Of a stretch of 64,000 nt of DNA, positions 22,801 to 35,220 are shown one piece after another. Under the pieces are notes generated by a model. The model did no database searches. It was not told the DNA's origin and worked only from the letters and a program-made list of their open reading frames with translations. Location: contig OX381717.1 in NCBI GenBank assembly GCA_947462335.1, positions 50,325,523 to 50,389,522 on the forward strand. Reading direction: 5' to 3'. Both the position numbers and the translations under genes were made by a program. The DNA comes from Harmothoe impar. Taxonomy: Eukaryota > Annelida > Polychaeta > Phyllodocida > Polynoidae. Numbering within the stretch: the stretch's first letter is position 1; each line of letters begins with the position of its first letter.

Positions 22801-25800
22801 GAGTCCAGGAGCTTTGTGTAACGTCTGTTAAAGGGGAAGAAATCTAGATTAGCAGAGGAGACATAGGGGATGTACGTGGTCAGACTAGGATCAAGCCACT
22901 CCTATATCATCACCTACTCGATGTATTAGTTAGCCACTTTGTCTCATTCTATGCTTGTTGATCTTTCCCACGAAGTAGGGCCTCTTTTCATAGATGACAT
23001 ATTGTCCTTGTTCTCAATCCAAAGTACCTGCCACCTGAATTTTACACGTGGACACATGTTGACTCTATTGGAGGAGTCATTTAGTGCTGGGAAGAGGTGG
23101 GTTCCAATAGGCTGTATATCATTGAAAAGTAGAACTTACTATGGGTCCTGACATAACATTGAGAAGTACTATCCTTTTCTTTTTAGAAAAAGATTACCCC
23201 TGGCCCACAGATTCAGGCATGAGTCAATACATGTATGTGAACAGTGCCAATTGTCACTGTTTATTAACAGTTAATTGCTATTAAATGATTTCAAGAAGTT
23301 GCCATTTTTATTCAAAGGAAACTACCATTTCCCCACTCACTTATATATGAAGGTTAACCAAAATCTTCGGTATATTGTAACATCCCCCCTTCGCAACATC
23401 TGATGATAAATGACGCATCCCTTGTCAAATTGATAGAATTGATTCCTTGTTACCGCTCTAGCTTAGAGTGAAGGACCTGATAAGAAGCCTATAAAAAAAG
23501 GAAAAGAAATTAACACAACTCAAAGTGCATAAGTAGATTAGATTATGATCTCAAGTTGGCATGTGGTCACTTAGTAGAAGTGTAAGTGGACCACGAGTAG
23601 AACATTGGGTGGGGTGACAGTTATCATAGAATATGGCACTTGGGATCATAAGTGTACAATGTCTGGCGAGCTGTATAATCCATTAGTGTCGCTAATTTGA
23701 AAGAGGTTGTGACTTTAAGGGTTGGGAACTAATAAACCACCCTCGTTGAAGAGGGGGGAAAAGGTATGCCTCAGTGCATATATATTCATTCAGAATGAAC
23801 GATTTTTATACAATGGTTTCTACATGTCTACTATACCACATTATAACCTAAGACCCTTTGCATCTTGTGCAACTACGCTATACAGCCAATCGTGACAAAT
23901 GCCTGCCCTATACAGCCCAGCATGGTAGAAAAAATGTCTGCCCTATACAGCCCAGCATGGAAGAACAAATGCCTGCACTATACATCCCAGCATGGCAGAA
24001 CAAATGTCTGCCTTTTACAGCCCAGCATGGCAGAACAAATGCCTGCACCATATAGCTGAGCATGGCAGAACAAAAGCCCGCACTATACAGCTGGGCATAG
24101 CAGAACAAAAGCCTGCACTGTACAGCTGCGCATGGCAGAACAAATGCCCGCCCTATACAGACCAGCATGGTAGAACAAATGCCTGCCCTATACAGCCCAG
24201 AATCGTAGAACAAATGCCTGCCCTATACAGCCCAGCATGGTAGAACAAATGCCTGCCCTATATAGACCAGCATGGTAGAACAAATGCCTGCCCTATACAG
24301 ACCAGCATGGTAGAACAAATGTCTGCCCTGTACAGCCCAGCATGGCAGAACAAATGCCTGCACTATACATCCCAGCATGGTAGGACAAATACCTGCACTA
24401 TACATCCCGGCATGGTAGGACAAATGCCTGCCCTATACAGCCCAGCATGGCAGAACAAATGTCTGCCCTATACAGTCCAGCATGGCAGAACGAATGTCTG
24501 CCCTTTACAGCCCAGCATGGCAGAACAAATGTCTGCCCTATACAGTCCAGCATGGTAGAACAAATGCCTGCACCATACATCCCAGCATGGTAGAACAAAT
24601 GCCTGCCCTATACAGCCCAGCATGGTAGAACAAATGCCTGCACTATACAGCCCAGCATGGTAGAACAAAAGCCTGCCCTATACAGCCCAGCATGGTAGAA
24701 CAAATGCCTGCACTATACAGCCCAGCATGGCAGAACAAAAGCCTGCACTATACAGCTGGGCATGGAAGAACAAATGCCTGCACTGTACAGCTGAGCATGG
24801 TAGAACAAATGCCCGCCCTATACAGCTCAGTATGGCAGAACAAATGCTTGCACTATACAGCACAGCATGGCAGAACAAAAGCCTGCACTATACAGCTGGG
24901 CATGCCAGAACAAATGTCTGCCCTATACAGCCCAGCATGGTAGAACAAATGCCTGCCCTATACAGACCAGCATTGTAGAACAAATGCCTGCCCTATACAG
25001 CCCAGCATGGCAGAACAAATGTCTGCCCTATACAGCCCAGCATGGTAGAACAAATGCCTGCACTATACAGCCCAGCATGGCAGAACAAAAGCCTGCACTA
25101 TACAGCTGGGCATGCCAGAACAAATGCCTGCACTGTACAGCTGAGCATGGTAGAACAAATGCCTGCCCTATACAGCCCAGCATGGCAGAACGAATGTCTG
25201 CCCTTTACAGCCCAGCATGGTAGAAAAAATGCCTGCACCATATAGCTGAGCATGGCAGAACAAAAGCCTGCACTATACAGCCCAGCATGGCAGAACAAAA
25301 GCCTGCACTGTACAGCTAAGCATGGTAGAACAAATGCCCGCCCTATACAGTCCAGCATGGTAGAACAAATGTGGATCAACAAGGGAAAAGGGACCTCCAC
25401 GGGGGATTTTTAGTACCAACTTTGGCCACCAGGGGGCTCCATATAGCCAACAATGTTCAAAATATCATAAAAATTGTTCTATACTACTTTTTGATAAAGA
25501 ATACAATAAGCTACTTTAGAAAATTCCAACTTTAGTGAAAACCTTCCATATTTGGAATGTAAAAAGAACGTTTTTGGGCCTAAATTGATTTTTTTGCACT
25601 TCTTGGTTGCCATGGAACCATAATGTTCTTTCTAAATTGGGTTTTTCAATAAATTAATGATTACAGGCCCCACACAGATTTCTATGCTGAAAACAAAATG
25701 TAAATCCCATTTTAAGATCAAAAGCTGTGACCAAATGTTTGAAAAAGTTTGATATTTGGGAATTTTCATAACTATGCTAATTAGATAGAGATATCTCAAA

Positions 25801-28800
25801 AACAAAGTAAGATAGAGCTTATTGGCATTTGAGATTGGACAGTGCCCAAACAGTCATATTCAAGGAGCCAGTTCTCAAAAACTAGAAGTGGTACCTGCTA
25901 ATGAAATATATCACTGGAAAGCTGATGACCTCAATTTTATTATTGAGTTTAACCTTTGGGGGACCCTTTTCCCTCGACTGTCCACAAATGCCTGCCCTAT
26001 ACAGCCCAGCATGGTAGAACAAATGCCTGCCCTATACAGCCCAGCATGGTAGAACAAATGCCTGCCCTATACAGACCAGCATGGTAGAACAAATGCCTAC
26101 TCTATACAGACCAGCATGGTAGAACAAATGCCTACTCTATACAGACCAGTATGGTAGAACAAATGCCTGTACTATACAGCCAAGTATGGCGAACAAATGC
26201 CAGCACACTATCTATTTCAACATACCGTATTCGACATAATAAATCACCTGGGCGCTTAAACGATATATTTTGAGTGGAAAAATCGACCCCAAATATTGAT
26301 TTTGATAAGCGCCCCCCATGGCTGTATCATATAAACTACTGGCCTACCTCAGCAGCCTCCACAACGCTTCTACTCAACCCTATGCATATAAACTTGGTTT
26401 GGGCTTAACACCTGTACAAGTGTGAAGTGTTTCATGTCACACAAGGTGTGAAAAGCCGTAACAAAATAGGAGGATTTTTTTTATCTGAAAAAGAGGGGGG
26501 GACTTATTAGGTCGAATACGGTATTCATAAATACCAGCTAAGGTAACAGCTATGAACTATTCTTCTTATATTTGTGAAGGTTCCCAGTGGGCAAACTTCA
26601 GTTGATTCAATGTTGATTCAATGTGTGTAGCGACATGATATCAACAGTTGATACAGGGTTGTCATTTGGTTGATATTGATGAGGTCATCAATGTTATTAG
26701 TTATCAGTGATTCAACATTGATATTGCCATTGTGAATCAACAACGAATAAACATAATAAATGATGATTTAATATTGACTGCTGATGCATAATTTGAGATT
26801 CAGTATATTGTTTTCGCATTCCTTGCAATTCATATATTTTCATTACAACATCCCCCCCCTTTTCTCCAAGATTAAATGCCAATTCTAGCACCATCCAGGG
26901 TAGGGGTACATGATTGACCTCTGATGATCAGACTAAGAGGTGTTCCTATTCCTTTCAAACCTGGTCAGGACTGAGGTTTTATCTATTTTTCTTATCAACA
27001 TAAAGGGTGTCTTACTGAAACCATGCATGTATTCTTGTCATTTAATTCCAGATGTCAACCAAATGCACAGCCCATAGTTGTCAATGAAAATGAATGACAT
27101 TTTGATCGATTGTATACATTTATGGGAAAATAAGAGCTTACAATTAGGGAAAATCGATGTAGCATGTGGATAGAAATGATAAGAAGTAGGTTGTGGAGGC
27201 ACCTACACTGATATTCCTAGGCTCCCTATACGCCCAACCTCTCAGTCACTAGTGCCTAACCTACTTAGTCATTTTTTGGATCCCTATACGCCCAACCTAG
27301 ATTAGTTATTATTGTCAGGTTGGTCACTACTGACCAACCCACCTTAGTCTTTTTAGTTCCAGGGGGAGCCACTGAGTGGTCATCACAGGTGGCCCCATCT
27401 AGTAGTATACAAATACAACACACCAATGATGGACCTAGGTTAGCCACTAGTGACTGACCCCTTGGTCATTTTTGAATATAACTTTGGCATATGTGACTAA
27501 CACTCATATGACCAACCTAGGTTAGTCTGTACTGACTAACCCTTTCAACCTATGGATTTTCAGTGTAGTGGGAAAGATGGGTAACGCATGGTTCAACCAA
27601 GGTTGATATACAAACATTGTACAACATTGTATCAATGTTGAAACAGGTGTTGGTTGACAATGTTGAAATAATAACATTGCATCAATGTTGAAAACAGGTT
27701 GATCTACCCTGTAACCCTATATCAACCAGTTGTCAACGTTGAATGAATGTTTTGTGCCCACTGGGTTTGTGTGCTGTGGTGGTTGCCATACAAACTACAT
27801 TGAGCAGAATTGCAATTAGACCCTCTCAAGCAATACAACCCAATTGAGGCCGAAATTTGAATGTATTACACATTACAATGGAATACAAATTGCCAAATAA
27901 CCATGTCGAAGTAGCCATCAACAAGAATGGCAGCCATGGATTGATAATGAGTTTCCGGTCTTAAACCACAAACTCCCATATATAATTAAGGCCTAGAGTA
28001 AAAGTCCTCGCTCCATTTCGACTCTTATTGTGGGAGCAGCAATAGTTGGGCCTTTGAACTCATCCTTGGCATATGCAGTACCTGTAGAAGAAACAACGTT
28101 GGGGCCGTCCATAAATGAGGTCATACGTAGTGGAGAGGGCCAGCGTCCAATAAGATAAATAAAGGTTGAGGGGGGGGGATGTTAGAAAGGGTTTTGAAAA
28201 AAAACATGACTTTCTTTTCGCTTATCCCTATGCTGCCATGGTAGCCATGTAACAGTGTATTGAACATTATCTGTAATAGCCAGTTTGGTGGTGACTCATT
28301 TCTAGTCTTTCTTTGTATGATATGATATGGAAAAAGGGCCAATCTCTGTGTCAGAACAAAGAATGCTATCTCCCACAAAGATCCCATGAATGCATGAATC
28401 CTTATCACACCAGTATAAGGTGGCCACAGTCTCCATCTTATCACTTGGCTACACAGAACTAGCAGGTCCAGTGGCTCTACCTAGTGGGGAAGAAATGAAC
28501 AATGCTATCTGGCCCTTTTCTTTGCTTAATTTGGTGTCACATTAGTTTCATCCCTTTTTCCTATCTCTAAACAAACATGATTTCTCCTTGGTGATACGTT
28601 TTAAAGCCCCTCACCCTAAAACAGCGAGGCCAAATGAATAGCAGCACTGCAATATAAATCGTCCATAAGGGAATTAAGTCCCATGCATTGAGTTATGGAG
28701 GCTCCATTCCCCCGAAGGGGTTAGGCAATGGTTAGTTGTACATTATTGTGTACTTGATCTTGAGACAATCAATGAAATTGACCAGGAGTATAGGAGACAT

Positions 28801-31800
28801 TATTAAATATATCTCAGGTATATTTCAAGACAAATATGATATTAAATTGACAGATGTAAATGCCGGTAATGATTTGACAATATTGTCCTCACTTCCATTG
28901 GGCAAGCCAGCTGTAAAAGCCTGATTGTAATATTTGCTCCTTTCTCCTTGCAGGCCCACTGACAGCTGTGCTAGTGAATGTATATGACTGCAGACGCGTC
29001 GCGATTTGCGGTTGTATCATAGCCACCATAGCATTCGCAGGTTCCACCTTCTCACCCAGCCTAGACGTTCTCATCGTCCTTTATGGAATCTTCGGGGGTA
29101 GGTATTTATCAATGTTCAAGCATGTTCCTTACAACAAATGTGTTGAAAAAAGAAAGTGCAGAAAAAAAATAGAATGACCCAAACTATATAAAATTTGGGT
29201 TTGCCTAGATTCCGGATGCTGTAACCTAAAGCATACCTGCCTTCCCTTGCATAGACTCATGGAAGGTATTATCCATTTTTAAGAAGAGAAGATTATTAGG
29301 TTCTGTATTCACAAATCTTTCCAGCATAACCAATGACATTTGATTAGAAACAGGAAAATAATGGCTCCCACTTCCCACTGCTATCCCGATGTACACATTG
29401 CGCCTGTAATTGGCCGGAGTTAGATTTAGAATACATCCCTTAATCCTTGCACAGAGCCCATGCAGACGACAGTTGGCATAACCATTCAAATTACTCTATA
29501 TTACTTTTTTGCAGGTATTGGAGTCAGTATGATCTACATCCCTGCTATACTCATTGTGGGTTTCTACTTCGAGAAGAGAAGAGCAATCGCCAATGGCATT
29601 TCAAACAGTGGTTCTGGGTTAGGAACCTTCATCTATGCCCCTTTGTCGCGGGTCCTCTTGGACGAGTTCTCATGGCGCGGAGCCTTACTTATCTTAGCAG
29701 GGCTTGTGTTTAATTGTGCGGTCTGCGCAGCTTTATTCCGCCCTTTGGGACTATTTCAGTCATCCTCCTCTTGGAAGCTCCCAGAGCCTGACTTCCCAGA
29801 GCCTGACTTTGAGGAGATAAGGAAACGTTTAGGAGAGCAGGTGGGTAGTGGTGATGGGGAGTTTCCTGAGCCGCCCTCTGTCCCGCAGACTCCCAAGAAC
29901 AGAGTACACAGACTCATTGAAGATGACAGCACTATCATGGGAAAGGCGAAAAGCCACGGTGATCTACCGAGCGTCACACTATCTAATAAATCACTAACAA
30001 GGAGGCATCCACAGAAAAGCCATCTTGTCTTCACATCTACTGCTTCCCTCAAGTCACCAGATGCATCAAACAAGGTCATCCAAATACCACAGAAAAAATA
30101 CTATGTCAGCAAGGAGATACTACATCGGCCATTGGAGAGAAAAGATGCCTTCTACAGCGGAAGCATCAGTCGCCTTGCACAGTACCAAGACCCTGAGGTT
30201 CCCTTCACGCTCAGCATGTTGCGCCTTCCAAGTCCAAGAAGTGAGGATGATGACGCGTCGGAGACCGTTAATGGTCAGACGGTGATGGAGCTCCTCCACA
30301 GTATGCTTGGGCTGGGACTGCTCTGCTCACCCATGTTCCTGATGTGTATATTAATGGGCGTCCTGTGGACTGGTGAGCTGATATTTCACTTTCTAGATAA
30401 TACTTTTTGTCTTTTTATTAACTATATTGCTATTGTGGCATTGCAAGTGAAAAGGTACAGCGAAAAGCGTGATATTGTATGGAACTACCTACGATCAAAC
30501 CTGGGATCTTCTGCCTTTAAAGGTTTTTTTTATGTTACCACTACACCACAACCTTTTAATATTGCCTCAATTTCAGAGCACTTTTTTATGGTTACATGCA
30601 CTTTTGTATTTCCTCCATCGTTTGTGTCCGATTTCACTTTTACTTTTCATTCCATCTGCCCACATTTCGCTAGGTTTGGACATCCTATTGAAAGGGTTTG
30701 TTTGACTGGACACTAGTTTTTTAAATAACGTTTATTGACCCAATCTCACATTAAAAAAGTACGATTCTCTGACAAAGTCATGCTGGTACGGGGACAGTAC
30801 ATTAAGGTGTAATAATCAATGTGTGAGAACAGTAAAAAGACTGGGATTTCAATATGATTATACCCCTGGTGATTTTGGTGCATAACATTTATCTCAAATG
30901 TGACGAAACCTGGCAATTCGTAACATTAGGGGGAATAGCCATAAATGCTCTAAACATGATATTTCAGGAGATATAGCTAAAAATGTGAATACTTAAGAGA
31001 AAATGACCTTAGACTAACTTTTCCCAAAGAATCTTTTTAAGCTATCATCAAAATTCTATTTTCATTCTAAATTGGTCTTGTTTGGAATGTAAAAAGAACG
31101 TTTTTAGCCATTTTTAGCCCATTTGTTGTCATTTGGTTGCCATGGCAACCATCAATTCATTCTTTTGGAATAAAAATCATCCCTATCCAATGGCCCCATC
31201 CATGAGGATTTCAGAACTGAAAACAGAATGCCAATATTCCTACCCGATCCAAATCTATGTACAATAATATGCATTTATTGGTTTAATTTCTAATAGTTAT
31301 GATTTATATGGATTATTTGAAAATAGATTGATATGTGATCACATTGCAGTCTATTCTGAATTCCTATATGTCCCTACCATCCCATGTTTGAGATGTCATT
31401 TCTCAGCAAATATTTCAAATATTGTGATGCTTGAAGTATCAAATTGTAGCTGAAGACATGAGCTTAAATAAAGGTGTTTTCCCCTAATGTCACCTTTTCC
31501 CACGTTTTGTCACAAATACCTCTGTACTCAGTCGCTTATATGAAGACCCGCCACTTAGAGTGTCTATGTATACGTTGGACAAAGACTCTGCTGGAGAGTG
31601 ACATGCATGCACGCTGACTGCAGCAGCTACACTCACCCAGCATGTACTTTGTCACGGTTATGCTTGAAGAGTGTAAGTCGGCGCTGCTGCTGCCTCCCAG
31701 TCTGTACTATATATATATACAGACGGTCTTGCCCCGTCCTATAGCAAAGGATAGAGTTTCCTCTGCTACTACGTCACAGCAAAGATGTATCACAGGAGGC

Positions 31801-34800
31801 TGATTGGGGGGCAAACAAAGGCCTCCTAGGTAGTTGTACCATGATCCATTTATTAGACCAAAATGTATCATATTTGCTTACCTGGGTAGTAGTATAGTCT
31901 GTAGTTTTTACTACAGTTATACATATGATATATAAGAGAGCCCCGAAATATATCTATTTTATAACAATTACCAGCAGCTCCGCTGCCGGAGATATTGGGG
32001 CAGGAAAATAGTGGAGACAGTGTTCGTCTGCCCTACTATACTGCATGGCGGGAATGCCTTAGCATATCGCAAATAGGATCGGAGTGGCGTAATATTTTCA
32101 ATCGGCCAGCCACATAAAGTCTAGTGGATATCGGATATTACCAGATTGTTAATGGGTTACCTTCAATTATTGCAGCTCACAGTTGTGTCCTGTCCATTTT
32201 CCCGGACTACGCCGTAATTTCGGGCATCTCCCGTCCGCAGGCCGCTTTACTCGTCTCCATGATCGGTGTCAGCAATATTGTAGGACGTCTACTGGCCGGA
32301 TTTGTCTCAGGTAGGTTGAGGTCTCAACTAGCACTGTCACTGCATGAATGTTCACATTTAAGCAAATTCAAATGCCCAAAGGAACACATTGAGCGTCTTT
32401 GATTACAGCCGCTGAAATCCCATTATGACCTTTCGGTTGATTTACATGGCATTTACTATAAAAGTTGCTTAAAGTGTTTCTTTAAGCACCTTAAGTTTTT
32501 GTGTTTTGAGGACCAGTTTGTTGTACCATGGTGGTAGGTACAAAGGGGTTGGGGCATAGTGGGAGTCTCTGTTTGACTTAAGACCAATAAGTAACCTTTT
32601 CTGTAATTTTTTTTTCTTCAACTTTAGAATCGAGCCGGGGATGGGGTAGGAGTAGAGGTAAAGTTCAGAGACAGGAGCCAGTCTGTGTTCCCCTGTGTAC
32701 CATACCGATCCAGTGGTACCACTGCATGAATAGTGGCATTTAAGCAAAAACCAGACTTCCAGAGTACTGGATATACTCCTGGGGGTCTAAAGGCAATATG
32801 TGACAAACAGCCTACTTTCACAGATTGATTATCTAAAATAGCCTGATTACAGCTCTTTTTCCACACATGTGGCCGAGGAGGATATCCTGTATAACTTAAA
32901 CAGCTTAAATAGTGACTTTAAGCAATAAAAGGTATGTTTAAATGCCAATGTTCATGCAGTGTACTATAAGACATTGACGGTTGTCGGGAGGAGAAGTGGC
33001 ATGGCTCTATATATAATTATATCCAAAGGTCACGGGTTTGCATCCTGCTTCTCCAAGACACTTTTCCACATCCTCTACAACTTCATGAATTTTGGAATTT
33101 AAGCATTTACAATCTCACCTAAGTAGAAGATGTTTGAGCTCATAAATGGCTACCGTCCAGAGTACTCCATGCAACTGCTTTGTTCCATATTTATGTAGGA
33201 AATATATGACCGTAAAAAGCTTTATGGTTGGTGCATATCAGGTTCCCTAGAATTCAAGATATACTATACGACTGATTGTGTTTACATTTCTGTTACATTC
33301 ACCAGCATCAGGATCTCCTCAGAATCCACGTAATCAAAAATGTTTCTCAGTCTGTTGTTCAGCGAGTTGCACTGAATCACACGCTGATATCCCACACTGC
33401 CTTGGAACTGCAATTGACTGTTCTTGCGAAACTGACTTGCTATGGTTATCTTTAAAGGGAGTATTGCACCGATGGCGGTCAGTCATGATTCCATCGTCGG
33501 ATGAAAATTCACAATGCTAAACTTACGGATCAAATTCGTAGAGCCTGGCAGACTTACAGAATCAAGGCCGATACTGTCAGTGAAAATACTCCTTTAACTT
33601 GTGTGGACAAGTTCAGCTTTTTCTGGTGTCTATAAATATTTCCTTTCAGAATTTGGTGTTTGCAACTCCGCTTAGTGTCAGAGGCAATATTTAAAACCTT
33701 GATTGAAAATGGGAATTGCTTTGTCAAATTGCACTTTATTCTAACGCTTTATGCACATGCTGTATTGTAATTGTGAAACACTAACTGACGCCGAAAGATG
33801 AAGAGCCCAAACATGCTTTAAAGTCCTTTATTATGCACTAATTATGTTTACAATCCACTGGGCTGCATAAAGCTGAATATGTATACATATCTTTATAATT
33901 TTATACGGTTTTACATTATTGGAAAGTATGAGGTAGCATAATGGAATGCCATCATGTCATCAATCTGTTAACCATCTACCAAAAGCTTTGAAATACTAAC
34001 AGAGTTAGCCATCATAATTTAGTATTCTCCTATAAAATGCCTGGAAGGGTAACTATAACCTGCAGTGTGCAGCTTGAAAATAGATTAAATCAAATCATTG
34101 AGAATAGTTTAGCTATCTTGAATAATGAATGAGAAAAAGTGCAGTTGTCTTTTTTATAGGATTATAGCATATCCTGTGGCACCTGGTGGATGGAGTGTAC
34201 AATGTTCCCACCTACAACAAGTATATTTTAATATAACTGTTATTGGTGCTATGTAGCCACTATCTCTGATTAGATTTGCTTCAGATCTGACCTGGATAGT
34301 GAGCAATATACACATAGAGAATAGATATGGAAGGAAAGGGTTTATCTCTGATAGTAGAATATAGATTAATGTGAGATTAGATGAGAAGGTTCTGAGTGGG
34401 CCATGTGCGCTCTATACTTCCTCACCACAGGGGATTCTAAAGGGTGTATTTCACTGACATGAATCAGCCATGATTTGGTTGTCGGACGAGATTCATTCGT
34501 AAGTTTAACATTTTGAATTTTCATCTGACGATGGAATCTCAGCTGATGTACATCAGTGTAATACACCCTATATCATAGTATTTTGGATGTATCGAAAATC
34601 AGTCAATGGGCTCTCTTAGTGTAACTTGCTCTGGATCTTTGCTAAGAAAACAATGAAAGTATGTCTGAGGTTTTAAGGTTGGAACTTCCATGGGCTATGT
34701 TGGTTCGAATACTAACATGAAAATAAACATGAATACACACTTAGTTTTTTTGTGGCTTCTTTTGTTGAATTGATGATTTCTCATTGGCCTGTATCACTAA

Positions 34801-35140
34801 TAATGATGTGGTTTACAAATTATAGATCGTCCAGGTATGGATCCAGTGTTGGTGAATGCCGCGGCACTCATTCTCGGCTCCTCGGTTACCTTCGCTATTC
34901 CCTACACACAGAACTACATCGGGTTAGGACTTGAGGCTGGAGTCTTTGGACTTTGCATGGGTTAGTACCAACTATATTACTTCTACTTAGATATCTTTAG
35001 TTCTCTGCTTTTATTGTTAAAAGGTTCAACTTCCCCTCAGTTTGGTGTCCGTGCTTAGTAGATGTGTAGTGGGGGATGAGCCAATTATTGTCAGATGGGG
35101 GTTACTGGATATGGAGTGGAGGGAGATCACAACTAAAAGA

Positions 35141-35220
<80 letters not shown>

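Larger units (their letters stand above)
13883..28953 (+). other. MCT intron 1 (15,071 bp)
   Basis: Donor GTGAGTAA; acceptor CTCCTTTCTCCTTGCAG at 28953. It carries most of the gene's repeat load, including the 35-bp minisatellite and about ten palindromic elements, which are annotated separately. Stretches between them (for example 14000-15050, 18480-19040, 22660-23880, 27770-28950) show no exon-like conserved coding that I can recognise. Confidence 0.85.
32311..34825 (+). other. MCT intron 4 (2,515 bp)
   Basis: Donor GTAGGTTGAG, acceptor TTTACAAATTATAG. It contains recurring GCATGAATNNTGGCATTTAAGCA words, a tRNA-like sequence and two copies of a 140-bp inverted-repeat element, listed separately. 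Confidence 0.85.

Noticed and set aside
23890..25370. CRISPR-like regular repeats
   Set aside because: The units are contiguous, with no unique spacers and no cas genes, and the setting is a eukaryotic intron. It is a minisatellite.
23858..25400. Many 64-118 residue ORFs on both strands with Cys/Tyr/Gln repeats
   Set aside because: They come from the 35-bp period read in three frames. All frames are open together and shift at unit variants.
25932..25965. Second hammerhead-like core (CTGATGA) in the GTGGA element
   Set aside because: CTGATGA is followed by a CTCAATT..AATTGAG-type hairpin in the 51684 copy, but no GAAA follows, so the catalytic core is absent.
30373..30716. Reading exon 3 through into a 418-codon ORF
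   Set aside because: A good donor (GTGAGC) at 30373 and correct joining to exon 4 restore the family sequence. The read-through residues do not resemble SLC16.
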